A stretch of DNA of 64,000 nucleotides from assembly GCF_900110655.1 (NCBI RefSeq), contig NZ_FOEQ01000013.1:1-64000 (forward strand), in the 5' to 3' direction. Every line of letters starts with the position of its first letter. Position 1 is the first letter of the stretch. The translations under genes were made by a program, and so were the position numbers. A model generated the notes under the pieces. That model was not told the origin of the DNA. It made no database searches and saw only the letters and a list, made by a program, of their open reading frames with translations. Source of the stretch: Pseudomonas soli. Its GTDB lineage: Bacteria > Pseudomonadota > Gammaproteobacteria > Pseudomonadales > Pseudomonadaceae. Shown in pieces: positions 1-8,477 of the stretch.

Positions 1-100
1 GCATGGTCAGATCCTCGAAAACCGACCCTGCCAGTTAAAGACTGTTACCTATGTGCGTGAACTGATTTGTAACCCATGTGGGTGAGTCATACCCCCTACA
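1..100. mobile_element. Possible end of an IS21-like element cut by the window edge
   Basis: Two related about 20-base motifs lie in tandem near 43-64 and 69-88: one reads GTTACCTATGTGCGTGAACT, the other GTAACCCATGTGGGTGAGT. Read on the minus strand from position 100, the segment starts with TGT and carries these repeats inward. IS21-family termini start with TGT and carry multiple subterminal repeats of this kind. No transposase reading frame of useful length is visible because the window starts here. It could instead be an unrelated repeat pair, so the call is tentative. Confidence 0.25.
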
Positions 101-157
101 GTTTTTCACGACATTTTTTAACAGCGGCTACTGTTAACACTTACTTTACAGGTTTAA

Positions 158-421
158 GTGAATTCCAGGGCGGTCTTGCTCAACGACTCGACTCTTGAAC
201 TTGTGGAACACTACCACGACGACCCGCACCTAGGCGGCGAACTCAACGTCGAGCGGGTCACACTAATGACGCGGGAAGTAGTGCTGGGGTTTGCGCCGCG
301 GCACAGCGAAGGCTTTGCGACACGGGCTGTGGATAACGATGATGCGCTGTTCGTCTGGGGTGCGTCGCGAACTAGCCTTGATGCACAGGTGTTGATGTTT
401 CCGTCGCTGTCCCACACCTGA
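158..421 (+). CDS. Doubtful hypothetical protein, 87 aa
   Basis: An 87-codon frame with a GTG start preceded by a weak AGG at about 5 bases. The product is acidic at its N-terminal end (LVEHYHDDPHLGGELN) and has no domain, signal peptide or membrane segment that I recognise. It sits between the putative IS-like end and a REP element, with no operon partner. The competing frames on the opposite strand are equally unconvincing. It may be the remnant of a gene cut by the mobile element or simply a chance open frame; I assign no function. Confidence 0.2.
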   Translation: MNSRAVLLNDSTLELVEHYHDDPHLGGELNVERVTLMTREVVLGFAPRHSEGFATRAVDNDDALFVWGASRTSLDAQVLMFPSLSHT

Positions 422-431
422 GCGGGCCTCA

Positions 432-454
432 TCGCGGGGCAAGCCCGCTCCCAC
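432..454 (+). repeat. REP element
   Basis: It contains the core GCGGGGCAAGCCCGCTCCCA, the typical P. putida repetitive extragenic palindrome. It lies between the doubtful small frame and the 3' end of the convergent oxidoreductase gene. Confidence 0.8.
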
Positions 455-535
455 AGAGCGGGCGCAGCCTTCGAACCATGCTGCGCCAGTGGAAACCGGC
501 TTGACTGGCGTGAACACCAAAAAGCAGTGCCTGCC

Positions 536-1546
536 TTACCAGGTCAGGCAGATCTTGCCGAAATGCCGGTTGCTCTCCTGGTACCGGAACGCATCGACCA
601 TCTGCTCCAGTTCGAAATGCTTGTCCACCACCGGCCGTAGGCCGTTGGCGTCGATGGCGCGGACCATCGCCTGCTGCTGGGCGCGGCTGCCCACCAGCAC
701 GCCCTGCAGGCGAATCTGCCGCACCAGCGCCTGCACCAACGGCAACTGCCCGGCCACGCCGGTGAGAATGCCGATCAACGATACGTGGCCACCGATACGC
801 GCCGCGATCATCGACTGCTCCAGGGTGGCCGGGCCGCCGACTTCGATCACATGGTCCACGCCACGGCCGCCGGTGAGTTCACGGACCTTTTCGCCCCAGG
901 CAGGCGTGGCCTTATAGTTGATCAGGTGATCCGCGCCCAGTGCCTTGAGGCGCTCGAGCTTGGCATCGCTGGACGAGGTGGCAATCACCGTGGCGCCGGC
1001 CAGCTTGGCGAACTGCAGGGCGAAGATCGACACGCCACCGGTGCCCTGCACCAGCACGCTGTCACCGGGCTTGAGGTGGTCGTCGCTCATCAACGCGCGC
1101 CAGGCGGTGAGGCCGGCGGTGGTCAGCGTCGCCGACTCGGCATGGCTGTAGCCGTTGGGCGCAAGGGTGAAGGAGGTAGCCCGGGCGGTTACCTGTTCGC
1201 GGGCGTAGCCGTCGATGCCATCCCCCGGCACGCTGGCGAAGCCCTCGACCTGGGCCTGGCCGCCGAGCCAGTCGGGGAAGAACGTGCTGACCACGGCATC
1301 GCCAACCTGGAACTCACTGACCCCAGCCCCCACCGCGAGCACTTCACCGGCGCCGTCGGCCATCGGGATGCGCCGCTCGCTCGGCCCCCACATGCCACTG
1401 ACCACGGCGAAGTCGTGGTAGTTGAGGGAGCTGGCGTGCAGGCGCACGGTGATCTCGCCGGCTGCGGGCGCGGCGGTTTCGCAGGTGCCGACCTGGACCT
1501 TGTCGTAGCCGCCGCCGGGCAGGACGTAGAGAGCCTTGGTGCTCAT
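536..1546 (-). CDS. Zinc-independent MDR-family NAD(P)-dependent oxidoreductase
   Basis: A 336-residue medium-chain dehydrogenase/reductase. The N-terminal GroES-like half has ASSLNYHDF at about 39-46, where zinc alcohol dehydrogenases would carry a catalytic Cys, so it resembles the quinone-oxidoreductase or zinc-free branch. A Rossmann domain starts near residue 160, with the loop GTGGVSIFALQFAKLAGA (168-185). The DHVIEVGG segment (231-238) is typical of the cofactor domain. I chose the ATG at 1546 (MSTKAL) because GGAG lies 9-10 bases upstream and family homology starts there; a longer frame to 1699 runs into a REP element. It appears monocistronic. The substrate cannot be deduced. Confidence 0.85.
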   Translation of the reverse strand: MSTKALYVLPGGGYDKVQVGTCETAAPAAGEITVRLHASSLNYHDFAVVSGMWGPSERRIPMADGAGEVLAVGAGVSEFQVGDAVVSTFFPDWLGGQAQVEGFASVPGDGIDGYAREQVTARATSFTLAPNGYSHAESATLTTAGLTAWRALMSDDHLKPGDSVLVQGTGGVSIFALQFAKLAGATVIATSSSDAKLERLKALGADHLINYKATPAWGEKVRELTGGRGVDHVIEVGGPATLEQSMIAARIGGHVSLIGILTGVAGQLPLVQALVRQIRLQGVLVGSRAQQQAMVRAIDANGLRPVVDKHFELEQMVDAFRYQESNRHFGKICLTW

Positions 1547-1601
1547 GGGGTGGGTCTCCATCGTGGGAAAAGGTGCAGTGCAGCTTAGACAGGTCTGGAG
1601 G

Positions 1602-1660
1602 ATCGCGGGGGCAAGCCCGCTCCCACGATGGTAGGCACGGGGAGCGGGCTTGCCCCGCGA
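1602..1660. repeat. Pair of inverted REP elements (BIME-like)
   Basis: One REP reads GCGGGGGCAAGCCCGCTCCC at 1604-1623 and a second, inverted copy reads GGAGCGGGCTTGCCCCGCGA at 1641-1660, so the two can pair. They lie between the start of the oxidoreductase gene and the stop of the HAD phosphatase gene, both on the minus strand. Confidence 0.8.
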
Positions 1661-1668
1661 CAGGGCCG

Positions 1669-2259
1669 TCAGCCGAGCAACGCCCTCAACGCCCGGCAAT
1701 CTGCCGCGTGCCAGTCGGCCAGCTGCGGCCAGGGATTGTCCGGCAAGTTGACCAGCACGGTGCGGGTGCCTGCGGCCCGCCCGCAGTCGAGGTCGAAGCG
1801 GTAGTCACCGACCATCACCATTGCACCGGGGCTTACACCCCAGGCCCGGGCGATCTGCAACAACCCATCCGGGCTGGGCTTGGGTGCCGCCTCGTCGCGA
1901 CCGAGGATAAGTTCGACCGGGAAGCAGTCAGCCAGGCCGATGGCCTCGAGGGTCACGTGGGCAAGCTCGCGGGCATTGCGCGTGAGAATGGCCAGCCGGC
2001 AATCGCGTCGGGCCAGTTCGCGCACCAGCTCCACGGCGCCGTCGGCGGCCTTGGAGGCTATCGCCAGGTCGCGCTCATGCTCCAGCAGCCAGGCATGCTT
2101 GGCCACCGCCTCCGCTGCCGGCAAGGCTGCCAGGTGGGTGAGGATGTCGTGCTCGGACGGGATATCGAGCGCTTCGCGGATGGCCGCGAAGTCATGCACG
2201 GCGACCGTGAGGGTGCCGTCCATGTCGAACACCCAGTGGCGGATGTCGCCCAGGCTCAT
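1669..2259 (-). CDS. HAD-superfamily (subfamily IA) hydrolase
   Basis: A 196-residue haloacid-dehalogenase-fold phosphatase. Motif I is FDMDGTL (nucleophile D12, acid D14), motif II is the ILTRN segment, motif III is the Lys in APKPSPDGLL, and motif IV is MVGDYRFDLDCGRAAG. All four are intact, so it should be an active phosphatase of the phosphoglycolate phosphatase/Gph-like type; the substrate is unknown. Its start codon overlaps the stop of the upstream tesB by four bases (ATGA), so the two are almost certainly cotranscribed and translationally coupled. The stop is followed by a REP pair. Confidence 0.85.
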   Translation of the reverse strand: MSLGDIRHWVFDMDGTLTVAVHDFAAIREALDIPSEHDILTHLAALPAAEAVAKHAWLLEHERDLAIASKAADGAVELVRELARRDCRLAILTRNARELAHVTLEAIGLADCFPVELILGRDEAAPKPSPDGLLQIARAWGVSPGAMVMVGDYRFDLDCGRAAGTRTVLVNLPDNPWPQLADWHAADCRALRALLG

Positions 2260-3125
2260 GCCCAGTCCTTGCGATGGCGGATCAGGCCTTCCTGGGTCGA
2301 CGAGGCCACCAGTTGCCCGGCGCGGTTGAAGATGCTGCCCCGGCAGAAGCCACGGGCGTTGCCGGCCCAGGGGCTGTCGGTGGCGTACAGCAGCCAGTCG
2401 TCGGCGCGCAGGTCACGGTGGAACCACAGCGAGTGGTCGAGGCTGGCGATCTGCATGTCCTTCTGCCACACCGACTTGCCATGGGGCAGCAAGGCCGTGG
2501 TCAGCAGGCCGAAGTCCGAGGCGTACGCCAGCAGGTACTTGTGCAGCGCCGGAATGTCCGGAAGGTTGCCGTCGGCACGGAACCAGGCGTACTTGACCGG
2601 ATCGCCGGGCTTGGGATTGAACGGGTCGCGCTCGGTGACCGGGCGGATCTCGATGGGCTTGGCGCACAGCACCTTCTCGCGGATGCGCTCGGGCAGCCTT
2701 TCAGCCATGGCACTGGCCAGCTCGACCTCGCTGGGCAGGTTCTCCGGGCCGACCACGTCGGGCATCGGCGCCTGGTGCTCGAAGCCTTCCTCGTCGTACT
2801 GGAACGAAGCGCTGCAGGTGAAGATCGGCTGGCCCTTCTGGATCGCCGTGACCCGCCGGGTGCTGAAACTGCCGCCGTCACGCACGCGGTCCACCGAGTA
2901 CACCACCGGCATGCTGGCGTCACCCGGGCGCAGGAAGTAGCCATGCAGCGAATGCACATGGCGCGCGTCCTCGACCGTCTGGCTGGCCGCCGACAACGAC
3001 TGGCCGAGCACCTGGCCGCCGTACAGCTGGCGGAAGCCCAGGTCCTGGCTGCGTCCGCGGAACAGGTTCTCCTCGATGGACTCGAGGCTCAGCAAGTCGA
3101 CCAGATCGTCGAGTACGTGGCTCAT
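2256..3125 (-). CDS. tesB: Acyl-CoA thioesterase II
   Basis: A 289-residue double-hotdog thioesterase that hydrolyses medium- and long-chain acyl-CoA in the cytoplasm. It shows the family pattern: the N-terminal LSLESIEENLFRGRSQDLGFRQLYGGQVLGQ region (about 12-42), the HSLHGYFLRPGD segment, and in the second hotdog the ASLDHSLWFHR segment and the terminal STQEGLIR. These contain the Asp and Gln of the Asp-Thr-Gln catalytic triad known in E. coli TesB. The ATG at 3125 is preceded by AGGAG; a start seven codons upstream (MPCQENP) has no ribosome site. It is first gene of a two-gene unit with the HAD phosphatase. Confidence 0.9.
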   Translation of the reverse strand: MSHVLDDLVDLLSLESIEENLFRGRSQDLGFRQLYGGQVLGQSLSAASQTVEDARHVHSLHGYFLRPGDASMPVVYSVDRVRDGGSFSTRRVTAIQKGQPIFTCSASFQYDEEGFEHQAPMPDVVGPENLPSEVELASAMAERLPERIREKVLCAKPIEIRPVTERDPFNPKPGDPVKYAWFRADGNLPDIPALHKYLLAYASDFGLLTTALLPHGKSVWQKDMQIASLDHSLWFHRDLRADDWLLYATDSPWAGNARGFCRGSIFNRAGQLVASSTQEGLIRHRKDWA

Positions 3126-3215
3126 GGGGTTCTCCTGGCAAGGCAATACGGCGCTGTTATGGCGGCAAATGATACAGGGTTTGTCTGTAGTCCCGCCGTA
3201 CGAATGGCCACCTAT

Positions 3216-3785
3216 TCAGCCGCGCAGGTTCTGTTGCCAGCGGGCGCGGTCGATGCGGTAGAGCACATGAGGGCGCAGCGGATCGCCCGGTGGCAGGCGC
3301 GGGTGCTCGAAGCTGGCCTCGAGGTCCTGGACCATGCCGATGGCCTGCATCACCTTCTGCGACGGCAAATTGCCCTCGGTGGTGAACGACACCACCTCGT
3401 CCAGATGCAGCTGGGCGAAGGCACAGCGCAGGCAGGCCCAGGCGGCCTCGCTGGCGAAGCCCAGCCCCCAATGCCGGCGGGCAAGGCGCCAGCCAATTTC
3501 CACCGCCGGGCCGAAGGGCGCGTCAAAATTGACGTTGAGCAGGCCGGTCATGCCGATGAAGGCGCCGCTGTCCTTGCGCTCCAGGGCCCAGAGGCCGAAA
3601 CCGTATTCGTTGAAATGACCGCGCACCCGGCCGATCAGCGCGGCTGCCTCGACCCGGGTCATCGGTGCGGGGAAATAACGCATCACCTGTGGGTCGGCGC
3701 ACAAGGCGGCGAACTCGCGCAGGTCGTCGTCCTGCCATTGGCGCAGCACCAGGCGCGGGCTTTCCAGTTCGAGGATGGGGGTCAT
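3216..3785 (-). CDS. GNAT-family N-acetyltransferase (RimJ/RimL type)
   Basis: A 189-residue acetyltransferase of the RimJ/RimL-like GNAT group. It opens with LESPRLVLRQWQDDDL, the usual start of this family. The acetyl-CoA-binding region is EIGWRLARRHWGLGFASEAAW (about 91-111), with a glycine-rich turn in place of the canonical RxxGxG/A. The N-terminal extension available to 3836 lacks homology and a ribosome site, so I take the ATG at 3785 (MTPILELESPRL). The target may be a ribosomal-protein N-terminus or a small amine; the sequence does not tell. It stands alone, divergent from the histidine phosphatase gene. Confidence 0.8.
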   Translation of the reverse strand: MTPILELESPRLVLRQWQDDDLREFAALCADPQVMRYFPAPMTRVEAAALIGRVRGHFNEYGFGLWALERKDSGAFIGMTGLLNVNFDAPFGPAVEIGWRLARRHWGLGFASEAAWACLRCAFAQLHLDEVVSFTTEGNLPSQKVMQAIGMVQDLEASFEHPRLPPGDPLRPHVLYRIDRARWQQNLRG

Positions 3786-3952
3786 CGGCGCGGCTCCGAA
3801 ATCACAGTCTGCCAGTGTACAGCGTAGGCCGCGCACATCGGCCAGCCGATGCTTTTTTCACATCGGCTTCACCGCCCCCCGACAGGCCTCTTTGCACAAT
3901 GCCGGACACTACCGCGGCCTTTGTCGACGCCGCACTGCCATCGGAGTGACGC

Positions 3953-4639
3953 ATGCACCCCAGCAACACCCTGCACAACCCGGCCCTGCTGGCCCGCCCC
4001 GAACGCCGCCGTTCTCGCACCGCGCTCGGCGCCGCCTTCGGCCTGCTCCTGGCACTGGCCGGGGCCAGCACCTGGCTAGCGACGAGGACGCACATCGTGA
4101 ATCTTGGCAACGAGCAACAACTGAGCGAAAGCGGCCTGCTGCAGGACTGGAAGGACGGCGCGGTGATCGTGATGATCCGCCACGCCGAACGCTGTGACAG
4201 TGCCCCAGGCCCCTGCCTGGACGATGCGACCGGCATCACCGTGGCCGGCAGCCAGGCGGCGCAGCGGGTCGGCCAGGGCCTGCGGCAACTGGGGCTGAGC
4301 GGTGCCGATCTGCTCAGTAGCCCAAAGCTGCGAACCCGCCAGACCGCGCATTTCATCCTTGGCCAGGCCGTCTCCAGCGAAGACTGGCTGGAGCGCTGCG
4401 ACCGTCCTTTCCCCGCCGAGGCCATGGCCCGCAAGCGGCCCGGGCACAACCTGATACTGGTGACCCACAATGGTTGCATCGATCACTTCGCCCGCCAGCA
4501 GCATGTGCCGGGCGGTGAGCGTGAAAGCGGCTACGCCAGTGCGCTGTTCGTGTCGGTGGATGGCAATGGCAAGGCGCGGATTCTGGGGCGGATGAACGAG
4601 CCAGACTGGCAAAGGGTGCTGGCATCGGCAGGCCAATGA
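3953..4639 (+). CDS. Membrane-anchored histidine phosphatase family protein
   Basis: A 228-residue protein with an N-terminal membrane anchor (about 24-44, ALGAAFGLLLALAGASTWLA) after a basic stretch, so the catalytic domain probably faces the periplasm. The phosphatase domain has the RHAE signature (76-79, phospho-accepting H77), the SSPKLRTRQTA segment with a substrate Arg (122-132), and a second catalytic His in VTHNGCIDHF (H172). The fold resembles the Ais/PmrG-like branch, which acts on lipopolysaccharide core heptose phosphate in enterics; that specific substrate is inference only. No operon partner is evident. A REP element follows the gene. Confidence 0.75.
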   Translation: MHPSNTLHNPALLARPERRRSRTALGAAFGLLLALAGASTWLATRTHIVNLGNEQQLSESGLLQDWKDGAVIVMIRHAERCDSAPGPCLDDATGITVAGSQAAQRVGQGLRQLGLSGADLLSSPKLRTRQTAHFILGQAVSSEDWLERCDRPFPAEAMARKRPGHNLILVTHNGCIDHFARQQHVPGGERESGYASALFVSVDGNGKARILGRMNEPDWQRVLASAGQ

Positions 4640-4663
4640 GCGCCACAAGATGACCGCAGCTGC

Positions 4664-4686
4664 GTGGGAGCGGGCTTGCCCCGCGA
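4664..4686 (-). repeat. REP element
   Basis: It reads GTGGGAGCGGGCTTGCCCCG on the plus strand, the inverted orientation of the core. It lies between the histidine phosphatase gene and the deacetylase gene. Confidence 0.8.
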
Positions 4687-4750
4687 TTGCGTTGGCGCCG
4701 GCGCCACCAATACTGGCAAGATCGGTGTTCGCCCCCAACGCGCCGACACC

Positions 4751-5665
4751 ATGCCCCTGCCGCTGATCTACCACGACGACTACAGCCCCGAATTCCCGCC
4801 GGACCATCGCTTCCCGATGGACAAGTTCCGCCTGCTGCGCGATCACCTGGTAGACAGCGGCCTGACCACCGACGCGGCCCTGCTGCGCCCTGAAATCTGC
4901 CCCAACGAGATCCTCGCCCTGGCCCATGACCGCGCCTACATCGAGCGCTACATGAACGGCGAACTGTCCCGCGAGGACCAGCGCCGCCTGGGCCTGCCCT
5001 GGAGCGAAGCCCTGGCCCGACGCACCGTGCGTGCAGTAGGTGGTTCACTGCTGGCCGCCGAGCAAGCGCTGCAGCATGGCATCGCCTGCCACCTGGCCGG
5101 CGGCACCCATCATGCCCACTACGATCACCCGGCCGGCTTCTGCATCTTCAACGACCTGGCAGTGATCAGCCGTTACCTGCTGGAAGCCGGACGCGTACAC
5201 CGGGTGCTGATCTTCGACTGCGACGTGCACCAGGGCGACGGTACGGCGCGCATTCTCCACGACACGCCGGAGGCGATCACCGTGTCCCTGCACTGCGAGC
5301 AGAACTTCCCGGCGCGCAAGGCCCAGAGCGACTGGGATATCCCCCTGCCCCGCGGCATGCACGACAGCGCATACCTCAAGGTGGTCGAGGATGCGCTGAA
5401 CTACCTGCTGCCGTTGTACCAGCCAGACCTGGTGCTGTATGACGCCGGCGTCGATGTGCACAAGGACGACGCCCTGGGCTACCTGCAACTGACCGACGCA
5501 GGCCTCGCTGCCCGCGACGAGCATGTGCTGCGCCAATGCCTGGGCCGCGACATCCCGGTGGTAGGGGTGATCGGTGGCGGCTACAGCAAGGACCGCCAGG
5601 CCCTGGCCCGGCGCCACGGCATCCTCCACCACAGCGCGGCGCGGGTGCTCGGTTGTGCACAATGA
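4751..5665 (+). CDS. Histone-deacetylase-like Zn-dependent deacetylase
   Basis: A 304-residue member of the arginase/deacetylase superfamily (bacterial class IV-like HDAC, as in AcuC/HDLP relatives). The catalytic His pair is in GGTHHAHYDHPAGFC (H120-H121). The Zn ligands are D158 and H160 in IFDCDVHQGDGTA and probably D235 in YDAGVDVHKDD. The glycine-rich C-terminal GVIGGGYSKD segment is also typical. All catalytic residues are present, so hydrolysis of an acetylated amine or lysine is likely; the substrate is unknown. The ATG at 4751 matches the family start, MPLPLIYHDDY; the longer frame translates the REP just upstream. It is monocistronic. Confidence 0.85.
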   Translation: MPLPLIYHDDYSPEFPPDHRFPMDKFRLLRDHLVDSGLTTDAALLRPEICPNEILALAHDRAYIERYMNGELSREDQRRLGLPWSEALARRTVRAVGGSLLAAEQALQHGIACHLAGGTHHAHYDHPAGFCIFNDLAVISRYLLEAGRVHRVLIFDCDVHQGDGTARILHDTPEAITVSLHCEQNFPARKAQSDWDIPLPRGMHDSAYLKVVEDALNYLLPLYQPDLVLYDAGVDVHKDDALGYLQLTDAGLAARDEHVLRQCLGRDIPVVGVIGGGYSKDRQALARRHGILHHSAARVLGCAQ

Positions 5666-5814
5666 CTGTGGAACCACCTGTGGATAACCTGCGAGAAAGC
5701 CGCTCCAGCCCTTTAACTGCCTGAGCTGCAAAGAGTTGGTTGTTTTTTGAGCAGTGCCGCGAGCCGTCCCGCTGGGGTAGAATGCGCGCTCTTTTCCACA
5801 GCCTGCCGCCCGCC

Positions 5815-7056
5815 ATGAACGATCCTCGCCCCGCCTCCCGCCCCCTTGTCGCCGTGATCGGTGGCGGCCCTGCTGGCCTGATGGCCGCCGAAGCCCTGGC
5901 CAGGCGCGGGATGGCGGTTGAAGTGTTCGACGCCATGCCTTCGGTGGGCCGCAAGTTCCTGCTGGCCGGTGTCGGTGGCATGAACATCACCCATTCCGAG
6001 CCCTACCCGGCCTTCGTCGGCCGCTACGGTAAACGCCACGGCGAGATCGACACGCTGCTGCACGACTTCGACGCCGATGCCCTGCGCCAGTGGATTCACA
6101 GCCTGGGCATCGAAACCTTCGTCGGCACCTCGGGTCGCGTATTTCCCCGCGACATGAAGGCCGCGCCGCTGCTGCGTGCCTGGCTCAAGCGCCTGCGCGA
6201 GGCCGGGGTGGTTATCCACACCCGCCACCGTTGGCTGGGCTGGACCGACGCTGGTGCCTTGCGGATCAGTTATCCACAGGGCGAACGACACGTGCAGGCA
6301 GACGCCGTGGTGCTGGCGCTGGGTGGCGGTAGTTGGGCGCGCCTGGGTTCGGACGGCGCCTGGGTGCCGCTGCTGGTCGAGCGGGGTGTGGATATCTCAG
6401 CGCTGCAACCGAGCAATTGCGGCTTCGAAGTCGAAGGCTGGAGCACGCTGCTCAAGGACAAGTTCGCCGGTGCCCCGCTGAAGAACATTGCCTTGAGCGT
6501 CCCCGGCGCCGCACCGCGCAAGGGCGAGTTCATCCTCACCGCCCAGGGAGTGGAGGGCAGCCTGGTGTATGCCTGGTCGGCGGCGCTGCGCGAGGCGATC
6601 AACCGCGACGGTCGAGCAACCCTGCTGCTGGACCTGCTGCCGGACCGGCCTGTGGAGAAGATTGCCCAAGCCCTGGCCAAGCCGCGTGGATCGCGCTCGA
6701 TGGCCAAGCATCTGCACGGTCAGCTCGGCATCGACGGGGTGAAAGCGGCGTTGCTGCGCGAACTGACCGACCAGGCGACCTTTGCCGACCCCGGGTGCCT
6801 GGCGGCGGCGATCAAGGCGCTGCCGATCGTGCTGGTGCGGACCCGGCCGCTGGACGAGGCGATCAGCAGCGCCGGCGGGGTACGGTTCGAAGGGTTGGAC
6901 GACGGACTGATGGTGCGCAACCTGCCCGGGGTGTTCTGCGCGGGGGAGATGCTGGATTGGGAAGCGCCGACGGGTGGGTACCTGCTGACGGCGTGCTTCG
7001 CTAGTGGGTTGCGGGCGGGAAATGCGGCGGCTGATTGGCTGACGCGCCTGACCTGA
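5815..7056 (+). CDS. HI0933/YhiN-like flavoprotein (TIGR03862-type NAD(P)/FAD oxidoreductase)
   Basis: A 413-residue FAD-binding protein. A dinucleotide-binding Rossmann motif, VAVIGGGPAGLMAAEALARR, lies at 12-31. It is followed by the family-specific VGRKFLLAGVGGMNITHSEP. The C-terminal PTGGYLLTACFASG closes the FAD site. This is the HI0933/BaiN-like family, many of whose members have no known physiological role. The ATG at 5815 gives the usual start; upstream frames lack homology. It is convergent with rhlE, and a GGGGCTGC hairpin separates the two. Confidence 0.85.
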   Translation: MNDPRPASRPLVAVIGGGPAGLMAAEALARRGMAVEVFDAMPSVGRKFLLAGVGGMNITHSEPYPAFVGRYGKRHGEIDTLLHDFDADALRQWIHSLGIETFVGTSGRVFPRDMKAAPLLRAWLKRLREAGVVIHTRHRWLGWTDAGALRISYPQGERHVQADAVVLALGGGSWARLGSDGAWVPLLVERGVDISALQPSNCGFEVEGWSTLLKDKFAGAPLKNIALSVPGAAPRKGEFILTAQGVEGSLVYAWSAALREAINRDGRATLLLDLLPDRPVEKIAQALAKPRGSRSMAKHLHGQLGIDGVKAALLRELTDQATFADPGCLAAAIKALPIVLVRTRPLDEAISSAGGVRFEGLDDGLMVRNLPGVFCAGEMLDWEAPTGGYLLTACFASGLRAGNAAADWLTRLT

Positions 7057-7064
7057 TGAATGCC

Positions 7065-7083
7065 GGGGCTGCTACGCAGCCCC
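7065..7083. terminator. Hairpin between convergent flavoprotein gene and rhlE
   Basis: GGGGCTGC and GCAGCCCC form a perfect 8-bp stem with a TAC loop. There is no clear U-tract on either side. Its position between two convergent stops suggests a bidirectional terminator. The same 19-base sequence recurs after lnt at 33755. Confidence 0.55.
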
Positions 7084-7090
7084 GAGGATC

Positions 7091-8422
7091 TCAAGGCTTG
7101 GGCTTGCGCGGCTTGCCACCGAACGCCGGCACCTTGCGCACCGCCTTGACCGCCGGTGCCGCAGCCCCCGCGCCCTCGCTGTCCATCCAGCGCCCCAGGC
7201 CGCGCTTGGCGCTGTTCTCCTTCGGCTTCTTGGGCTTCTTCGGTTTCTTCAGCACCTGGCCACTGGCATCGGTCACCGGCACCCGGTGATCGGGGATGAA
7301 ATCCGGCTCCTCGTGCCGTGGCAACACCTGGCGGATCAGGGTCTCGATCGTGGCCAGCAATTGCACCTCGTCGGCGCACACCAGCGAAATCGCCTCGCCC
7401 TTGTTCCCCGCGCGGCCGGTACGGCCGATGCGGTGCACGTAGTCTTCGGCGACGATTGGCAGGTCGAGGTTGACCACCAGCGGCAGGTCGTCGATGTCCA
7501 GGCCGCGAGCGGCCACATCGGTGGCCACCAGTACCTGGATCTCACGGGCCTTGAAGCTGTCCAGGGCACGCTGGCGGGTGGCCTGCGGACGGTCGCCGTG
7601 GATGCCGTCGGCATTCACGCCCTCGGCCAACAGGCGCTCGACCAGTTGATCGACACCGTTGCGAGTCTTGGCGAACACCAGCACCTGCTTCCAGCGCTGC
7701 TTGCGCATCAGATGGATGAAAAGATCGGCCTTGCGCTTTTTATCCACAGGCACCAGCCACTGCTTGACCGTAGTCGCGGCGGCGTTGCGCGGGCTCACTT
7801 CGATGCTCAGCGGATCGTTCAGCGCCAGGCCCGCGAGCAGGCGGATCTGCTCGGAGAAGGTGGCGGAGAACAACAGTGTCTGGCGCTTGCGCGGCAACGC
7901 CGCGTACACCGATTGCAGCTCCTCGGCAAAGCCCAGGTCGAGCATGCGATCGGCTTCGTCGAGCACCAGGGTCTGCACCTGATTGAACTTCACCGCGTTT
8001 TGGCGGAAGAGGTCGAGCAAGCGGCCTGGGGTCGCCACCAGCAGGTCAACGCCACGACGCAGGCGCATCATCTGCGGGTTGATGCTGACCCCGCCATACA
8101 CCGCGTAGGTGCTCAACGGCAGGTTTTCGGCATACTCGCGCACGTTGTTGTGCACCTGCTCCGCCAGCTCGCGAGTCGGCACCAGCACCAGCGCGCGGAT
8201 CGAGTTGCTGGCGACCTTCTCCCCTTCCAGGGCCAGGCGCTGCAGCACCGGCAGGGCGAAGCCGGCGGTCTTGCCGGTGCCGGTCTGGGCGGCGGCCATC
8301 AGGTCACGGCCAGCGAGCACGGCGGGGATGGCCTTGGCCTGGATCGGGGTGGGCGTGGTGTAGTCCAGCGTCTGCAAGGTGCGCAGCAGCGGTTCGATCA
8401 GGCCGAGTTGGGCGAAATTCAT
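7091..8422 (-). CDS. rhlE: DEAD-box ATP-dependent RNA helicase
   Basis: A 443-residue superfamily 2 RNA helicase. It has the Q motif (PTPIQAKAIP, 25-34), Walker A AAQTGTGKT (44-52), PTRELAEQ (motif Ia), VLDEADRMLDLGF (motif II), SATF (motif III), VATDVAARGLDID (motif V) and HRIGRTGRAG (motif VI). The C-terminal tail is Lys/Pro-rich (KKPKKPKKPK), as in RhlE proteins, and probably contacts RNA. The N-terminal MNFAQLGLIEPLLRTL agrees with Pseudomonas RhlE. It acts in the cytoplasm in rRNA maturation or mRNA turnover. It is transcribed alone. Confidence 0.9.
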   Translation of the reverse strand: MNFAQLGLIEPLLRTLQTLDYTTPTPIQAKAIPAVLAGRDLMAAAQTGTGKTAGFALPVLQRLALEGEKVASNSIRALVLVPTRELAEQVHNNVREYAENLPLSTYAVYGGVSINPQMMRLRRGVDLLVATPGRLLDLFRQNAVKFNQVQTLVLDEADRMLDLGFAEELQSVYAALPRKRQTLLFSATFSEQIRLLAGLALNDPLSIEVSPRNAAATTVKQWLVPVDKKRKADLFIHLMRKQRWKQVLVFAKTRNGVDQLVERLLAEGVNADGIHGDRPQATRQRALDSFKAREIQVLVATDVAARGLDIDDLPLVVNLDLPIVAEDYVHRIGRTGRAGNKGEAISLVCADEVQLLATIETLIRQVLPRHEEPDFIPDHRVPVTDASGQVLKKPKKPKKPKENSAKRGLGRWMDSEGAGAAAPAVKAVRKVPAFGGKPRKPKP

Positions 8423-8477
8423 GGCAATACCGTCAGGGGGTTCAGCGAAGGCGGCAAGTTTACCGCAACGCCCTGCC

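Noticed and set aside
1602..1660. CRISPR-like spacing of repeats
   Set aside because: The repeats are inverted REP units without regular spacers or direct-repeat arrays.
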